Assembly: GCA_964472545.1 (NCBI GenBank)
Contig: CAYYNP010000311.1
Coordinates: 1 to 11,565, forward strand
From: CAYYNP01 sp964472545
GTDB lineage: Bacteria > Planctomycetota > Planctomycetia > Pirellulales > Thermoguttaceae
Direction: 5' to 3'
DNA length: 11,565 nt
How positions within the stretch are numbered: position 1 is the first letter of the stretch; every line of letters begins with the position of its first letter. Both the position numbers and the translations under genes were made by a program. Positions 8,401-11,565 of the stretch are shown in pieces. The notes beneath the pieces are model-generated. The model worked only from the letters and a program-made list of their open reading frames with translations, did no database searches and was not told where the DNA came from.

Positions 8401-9849
8401 CTCGGCCATATTGCAGCGATAGAGTCCCGCCTCACGATCGAGCGGATAGAGGAATTGGTGCAGCGGTGCGGCAAACATCTGTCGAAAACCGGCCTGCAAT
8501 TCACAGTCGAACTCGGCAAAGCGGGCAGCCCACTGCGCCATCAGATCGCCCATGCCGCGGATCGCTTCGCCCCGTTTCCACAGCCCGCGATCGCGGCCGA
8601 TCCGCGCGATCGTGTGCAGCGGTGTGTTTTCGTGGCGCACGCCTTGGCTGCCGATCGAGCCGCTGAAGGCATATCCCCAATTCGGATCGTCGGCGATCAG
8701 CATATAGGCCAGACAGCCCGGGTAGCCGCCGTGGAAGAGGTTCTTGTACGGCCGATTGACCTGGTGGATCGCCTTCTGGGTGACGGTCGGGTCGCCGAGC
8801 GGTTGAAAGGCGTCACAAAAGGTCTCGCCGCCACCGATGCCCCAGCCGCCCGCCCGGGCACCGTGCCCCCATTCGTGAAACAGGGCGTGCCACGCCGCGT
8901 GGCGGATACCGCAACCGCCGGCGCCGCCACCGGCGAACCCGGGGATCTCGCCAAAACCGTCGCGCATCGTGCCGGGCACCGTGACGAAATACCGGACGAA
9001 ACGGTCGGACGGGCCGTTCCAATGCGGCATCAGATGGCCGGCGTATTCGTTGTAGGCCCAAAAGTCTTCAAAAACGCCTAACGTCGCGTTGCGGTATTGG
9101 GTGGTTTCTTCTTTGCGCGACGCGTCGACCCACGGGCTGTGGGCACCGACGGGGCTTTGCGACCCGGCGCAGACGACGAAGTGCTGCGTCTCGACGCGGA
9201 ACGTGCCCGGCTGGTATATCTCGCCTTGCGGCCAGCCGGCAATCATCCCCGCGGAAGTCGGACGAGGCAGGTTTTCGAGCGTCTTGTGAACGCGCTTCAT
9301 CTCTTGGACGTAAAGGTCGAGGATGTACTCTTGATCGTCGTTGGAGAAACTGCCGGCCGTGAAACATCGCTTGCGGCCGTCTTCCAAACGCAGCACCACC
9401 GCCGGACACCAGCCTCTGCCGCGTGTGCCCAAAGCGCGCTTGATTGCCTCGGGCTGGAAGGGATCGCCCAACGCGCTGCCGACGCCCCGGAAGCCGAGCA
9501 GGTGCGCCTTGAATTGCCTCTTGTCCTTAAGCGTGGCGTCCCACCACTTGCAGAAATAGCCCATCTCGACCAGCGGCTCTCCCGCGGCCGTGCGAATGGT
9601 CCAGGTGCGCAGCGGCACACCTCGGGGCACGTCGACCGTGTCGACGCCCCGCTTCGGCCACCACCGCACCACGCGCCGCCCGGGTTGTCCGGCGGCGTCG
9701 GGCGCTTGTTCCACGTCGTCGAGCCCCACGTCTTCTCGCAGGTGGCCGGGATAGCGGGCGTTGCGGAAGTAATCGTACGCTTCCGCCGCGGCCACACTAC
9801 CGGAAAGAAAGCCCGTCGCCACAACGGCCGTCAGCAGGAGTCGCATCAT
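5443..9849 (-). CDS. Svx/DUF6055-like secreted metallopeptidase with hexapeptide, LamG-like and coiled-coil regions
   Basis: A 1468-residue secreted protein. A signal peptide spans about residues 1-22 (cut near VAAAEA). A large catalytic-type region (about 25-690) holds HEWGH at 325-329, a zincin HExxH motif, with GIGGGETFCDAF just after it; Glu342 is a candidate third zinc ligand. Residues 711-782 are left-handed beta-helix hexapeptide repeats (TAYVGPDCMVLDGA, ILEGNAIVSGED, RIFGGAVVCGAAEVSG). Residues 880-1036 form a LamG-like jelly roll (CYTFNGEDQYAEL to LDYVRIYSVI). Residues about 1046-1375 are highly charged, Ala/Glu/Arg/Gln-rich and coiled-coil forming. A compact tail (1379-1468) has YGIGAWGSGNFGRGIG and ends LAPHQLRWLKRVKPHAYK. 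The first three parts match the Svx/AvrXca-type architecture; the coiled coil and tail look like an addition. It probably cuts extracellular proteins or glycoproteins, though the target is unknown. The start at 9849 has GAGGTG eight bases upstream; the in-frame ATG at 9891 has none. It lies 91 bases after the GH32 gene. Confidence 0.8.
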   Translation of the reverse strand: MMRLLLTAVVATGFLSGSVAAAEAYDYFRNARYPGHLREDVGLDDVEQAPDAAGQPGRRVVRWWPKRGVDTVDVPRGVPLRTWTIRTAAGEPLVEMGYFCKWWDATLKDKRQFKAHLLGFRGVGSALGDPFQPEAIKRALGTRGRGWCPAVVLRLEDGRKRCFTAGSFSNDDQEYILDLYVQEMKRVHKTLENLPRPTSAGMIAGWPQGEIYQPGTFRVETQHFVVCAGSQSPVGAHSPWVDASRKEETTQYRNATLGVFEDFWAYNEYAGHLMPHWNGPSDRFVRYFVTVPGTMRDGFGEIPGFAGGGAGGCGIRHAAWHALFHEWGHGARAGGWGIGGGETFCDAFQPLGDPTVTQKAIHQVNRPYKNLFHGGYPGCLAYMLIADDPNWGYAFSGSIGSQGVRHENTPLHTIARIGRDRGLWKRGEAIRGMGDLMAQWAARFAEFDCELQAGFRQMFAAPLHQFLYPLDREAGLYRCNMAEAPEPFGCNHVLLKPDKGAKEITVDFRGHFDAATYSDWRVCIVGVDAEGRCRYSPLFNRGEMSLDIEAGDQRYWLVVTATPTALLPAEPDSGRAANLVYEQGYAYKYPYDVKLTGCRPGGPNVPVGIHDNWSLNGPDYYTTQAVTGGPRGRCYDWPHPSDTPEYTKMKKHLEPIIAGCPAYAKMLFDPELFPGRFDWWHNRILVSALFQDLRAKYLLDNAVGSRHANGGGWVAEHSRVASTAYVGPDCMVLDGAQVLDRAILEGNAIVSGEDVVIKDHARIFGGAVVCGAAEVSGFARVSRNISNRHLHLTYNREGHPDAPDYEVKVFPDLPIHRSSPERRRFCYLATYVGLEANYGMDREETVLLEDLFQERGKPLEDLLCYDGVLYGRPGFAVHRERRCYTFNGEDQYAELAPMVADFGAITVDVALNPSGRGVRTIFDFGSSAESCYKLCIGPSDEVTLVTIVDGERASLTAPAIAIRKWINVRVEIDGTTMAIFYDNEQVASRASTFRPLDVFPGGCVKRNFIAAARDGSNCFLGALDYVRIYSVIHEDFQRDGIVPEISSRRVDASLLDRFAEIKRLNAERLAAWQASPAAESAPRIDTSRLSTWNQQVAEIRKEREGLGKERIAELEEAAKAFQEKYEALRTELGRQFDARPGIVEKRAKAGELGERIGAIRKELDEKNTDLPAKRAVMEEARRTLSTIENDARKAFQERAGILDDVLNEQYNQLVADAKFEDAPYQAALNAVEAMRERMAALPGDTAPEERQQVQAELQTLEQQRRREEQRVVSAPGIVRIHDLLQAARRRTDDLRRRAVETAPGRKQAQAKLEAARAAYQAAERRRYDDPRLHALNKQLEAVSTRRERDEFVRRSSMATFIEMKQKQAAVDTYRIRVQMLNNADEHYGIGAWGSGNFGRGIGAYLAQYRPFSITENEDTLQRVFDAQQSKWVTEVDWDSRMEFEMGGRDGLAPHQLRWLKRVKPHAYK

Positions 9850-9857
9850 CGTGGTGG

Positions 9858-9863
9858 CACCTC
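9858..9863 (-). promoter_or_regulatory. Ribosome binding site of the metallopeptidase gene
   Basis: GAGGTG on the minus strand lies eight bases before the ATG ending at 9849. A second ATG follows at once (9846), so the first residue could be either Met. The site rules against the in-frame ATG at 9891, which would put 14 extra residues ahead of the signal peptide. Confidence 0.6.
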
Positions 9864-9940
9864 GGTTGGCCAATAGAGGAAGTAAGTGCATAGCGAAAGT
9901 CGTTTCGGAACCAACCGTTCGCTTGCGGTCGGCACCGTGA

Positions 9941-11395
9941 TTACTTGTCGGAATACGCAGTCTTCATACTCCACGCCTCGACCTTCTTGGCCGTCACGGG
10001 ACCGCCCTTGCTGAACAAGCTGGCGCGAACGTTCTCCGGCTCGTATTCGTGCCACGCTACCGCGGCTTGACGGTCGTTGGCAAAGATCTCGATCATGCTC
10101 TTGTCGATGAACACCCGAAGCGTAAGATCCTCTTCTTGCTCGAGCTCGAAAGGCGGTTCGACGTAACCGACGGTCAGGGTCTTGTTCGCGTTGCCGGAGG
10201 CAATCGTGAAGCCGTTCTTCCCGTCCGCGTCGCACAACACGTTGACGCCGAATTGCTCGGGCAGGGGCGCGGCAAAGGTGATTCGCAGCTCGATCGCGTC
10301 TCCGGCGATTCCCTTCAGCGTGTAAGTTGTGTCGCTCTGGACAATGACGTCGTCTTCCTGTTTCTTGTCGACACGCAGTTGTTCTAACTCGCGCAACGGC
10401 CTGATGCGCAACGCCCCGTCCTCGGACAGACTGAGCTCACGGGGAAGCGAAATGATGCCCGGCTGCAGTTTGCCCTTCAATAGCGCATCGAAGTCCTTCT
10501 TCCTGCCGACCTTCTGCATTCCGTTGACCCACGGGGTACACCATGCCCACATCACGCGGCGGCCGTCGGGTGTCAGCAGCGATTCTGGCGCGAAGAAATC
10601 CCATCGGGCCCAGTTCATCAAGGCATGGGAATCCGGGAGATACTGCCCGTCCTTGAAATCGCCAAGGTAGTACCGCGCGCCCAGACCGTGACTGATACAC
10701 AGCAGCATCCATTTGTCGCCGATCTTGAACATGTTGGCGCAGGAGACGTCTTCGCCCTTGGCCACGCCGAGATCTTCCGGAAAGTCGGGATGAAACAACT
10801 CGCCCAGGAACTCCCAGTGCTTGAGATCCGAGGATTTCGCCAACGTCGGGTTGGCGCCGCCACCCAGCGCATAGTAGGTGTCGCCCATCAGCCAGCAGTC
10901 GGGATCCCAGTGCCGCATGTTGGATGCTTCGCCTTCCTTGGTGCGGGGCTCCACGGCGATCGTCTTGGACCACTTGTTCAATTCGTCGTCCAGCGCAAGG
11001 GCGATCTGATTGCGGCCGGAGCCTTGGCCGTGGTAGATGATTGCCGGCTTGCCTTCCTTGGTCAGAAACGCCGTGCCGCTGAACATCCCGTGGCCCGTCG
11101 TCGGCGGCGTGAGTACGGTAGGATGCCACTTCCAATGCACCATGTCGGTACTCGAAACGTGTGCGAAAGAGTGCCCGTTGGTCTGGTAGATGTAATGCAG
11201 GTGATAGCGGCCCTTATGGAAGATCGCGCAGTTGGGGTCCGCGGGCACGGCGCCGCCGGGCCCCGGATGCGTCAGGTGGTAGGTCAGCCAGGTCGTCGGT
11301 GGGTCTTCCGGCATGGCGGGCGTTTGCTGCCCGAGAGCGGCAGCGGCGGTCAGCGTGATCGTCAATGCCCACGTTGCGACGCGGCTACTCTTCAT
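9941..11395 (-). CDS. Secreted GH32-like glycoside hydrolase, atypical active site
   Basis: A 484-residue protein with a signal peptide (about 1-22, cut near ALG-QQ), a five-bladed beta-propeller of the GH32/GH43 superfamily, and a C-terminal beta-sandwich typical of GH32 (LRVFIDKSMIEIFANDRQA). Family enzymes hydrolyse fructosides such as sucrose, inulin or levan. The nucleophile motif appears as ADPNC with Asp53. The RDP motif appears as HWDPDC with Asp164. The acid/base motif EC appears as GEDVSCANMF: Ser218 stands before the Cys, and Glu215 lies three residues earlier. Spacing from Asp164 to Glu215 still resembles the family. LTHPGPGGAVPADPN, FSGTAFLTKEGKPAIIYHGQGSGRNQ and WMLLCISHGLGARYYLGDF recall a subfamily common in planctomycetes whose substrate I do not know. 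The start at 11395 has AAGGA nine bases upstream; the in-frame ATG at 11473 would lie in the -10 box. It is the first gene of the right arm. Confidence 0.87.
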   Translation of the reverse strand: MKSSRVATWALTITLTAAAALGQQTPAMPEDPPTTWLTYHLTHPGPGGAVPADPNCAIFHKGRYHLHYIYQTNGHSFAHVSSTDMVHWKWHPTVLTPPTTGHGMFSGTAFLTKEGKPAIIYHGQGSGRNQIALALDDELNKWSKTIAVEPRTKEGEASNMRHWDPDCWLMGDTYYALGGGANPTLAKSSDLKHWEFLGELFHPDFPEDLGVAKGEDVSCANMFKIGDKWMLLCISHGLGARYYLGDFKDGQYLPDSHALMNWARWDFFAPESLLTPDGRRVMWAWCTPWVNGMQKVGRKKDFDALLKGKLQPGIISLPRELSLSEDGALRIRPLRELEQLRVDKKQEDDVIVQSDTTYTLKGIAGDAIELRITFAAPLPEQFGVNVLCDADGKNGFTIASGNANKTLTVGYVEPPFELEQEEDLTLRVFIDKSMIEIFANDRQAAVAWHEYEPENVRASLFSKGGPVTAKKVEAWSMKTAYSDK

Positions 11396-11404
11396 GGGGG
11401 ATGG

Positions 11405-11415
11405 TCCTTCTCTCC
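11405..11415 (-). promoter_or_regulatory. Ribosome binding site of the GH32-like gene
   Basis: GGAGAGAAGGA on the minus strand ends nine bases before the ATG at 11395. It supports that start, from which a clean signal peptide begins. Confidence 0.6.
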
Positions 11416-11468
11416 AGGCTAAGTGGCACCAATCCAGCGACCTGTTCCGAAGAGCCCCGAATAGCCCC

Positions 11469-11496
11469 AGCATAACGGACGCAGCTTTGATTTCAA
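11469..11496 (-). promoter_or_regulatory. Candidate sigma70-type promoter of the GH32-metallopeptidase-SUMF1 arm
   Basis: On the minus strand TTGAAA (11496-11491), a 16-bp spacer and TATGCT (11474-11469) form a plausible promoter. The -35 matches the consensus at 5 of 6 bases and the -10 at 4 of 6. Transcription would start near 11462, giving a leader of about 67 nt. The inverted repeat ends 18 bp upstream of the -35, almost as at the other end of the window. Confidence 0.5.
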
Positions 11497-11514
11497 GCGT
11501 CGTCCGCTTGCCGG

Positions 11515-11565
11515 CAGGAGAACTGCAAAGTCGATTCGCGGGAGTGGAAAAAGGGGACTGGCTCC
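11515..11565 (-). repeat. Right copy of the 51-bp inverted repeat
   Basis: Read on the minus strand from 11565 this copy matches 5-55 base for base except for one C-to-T change in the C/T run. The copy ends exactly at the window edge, so any outward extension or target-site duplication cannot be seen. Inside it, similarity stops after base 11515. The two copies point toward each other and each precedes the promoter of an inward-reading gene. Confidence 0.9.

Noticed and set aside
7402..9081. Plus-strand open frame of 559 codons inside the metallopeptidase gene
   Set aside because: It lies opposite the HEWGH, hexapeptide and LamG-like coding region and shows no motif of its own.
5..11565. CRISPR array or integron-like array from the repeated 51-mer
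   Set aside because: There are only two copies, inverted and about 11.4 kb apart, with no spacers and no cas or integrase gene.
5..11565. Phase-variable inversion between the inverted repeats
   Set aside because: Both candidate promoters lie inside the repeats with their genes, so flipping the segment would not change which promoter drives which gene; no recombinase is present.

Overview
The window is GC-rich and dense in large secreted-enzyme genes: six proteins, each with an N-terminal signal peptide, and no housekeeping genes, RNA genes, transposase or integrase. The mix of families (neutral-ceramidase-like protein, DUF1080, SUMF1-domain protein, a Svx/DUF6055-like metallopeptidase with hexapeptide and LamG-like domains, and an atypical GH32) strongly suggests a planctomycete, probably of the Pirellulales kind. 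This assignment rests on family content and style, not on a marker gene.

Layout: two convergent arms meet near 4183-4319. The left arm reads rightward: a ceramidase-like protein (169-2238), a DUF1080 sugar-hydrolase-domain protein (2252-2875) whose Shine-Dalgarno overlaps the preceding stop codon, and an alginate-lyase-family protein (2998-4182) that appears to have its own promoter. The right arm reads leftward: a GH32-like protein (11395-9941), a 1468-residue Svx-like metallopeptidase with a long coiled coil (9849-5443), and a SUMF1-domain protein (5363-4320). The gaps of 91 and 79 bases inside the right arm fit one transcript from a promoter at about 11469-11496.

The most striking structure is at the edges. 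A 51-bp sequence at 5-55 recurs as its reverse complement at 11515-11565 with one mismatch. On each side the repeat ends 18-19 bp before a candidate -35 box and 113-119 bp before the first start codon, so the two arms are near mirror images. It may be a dispersed intergenic (REP/MITE-like) repeat, the ends of a mobile segment, or a shared upstream regulatory element. If the window is a whole contig, a dispersed repeat that broke the assembly is the simplest reading.

Functionally the genes look like a small secreted degradation locus for complex glycans or glycoconjugates: a polysaccharide lyase, a GH32-fold hydrolase, a 3-keto-sugar-hydrolase-type domain, a peptidase and an amidase-like hydrolase. 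Three of the enzymes carry changes at the family's classical catalytic positions (ceramidase Ser, FGE Cys pair, GH32 Glu-Cys motif), so textbook activities should not be transferred to them.
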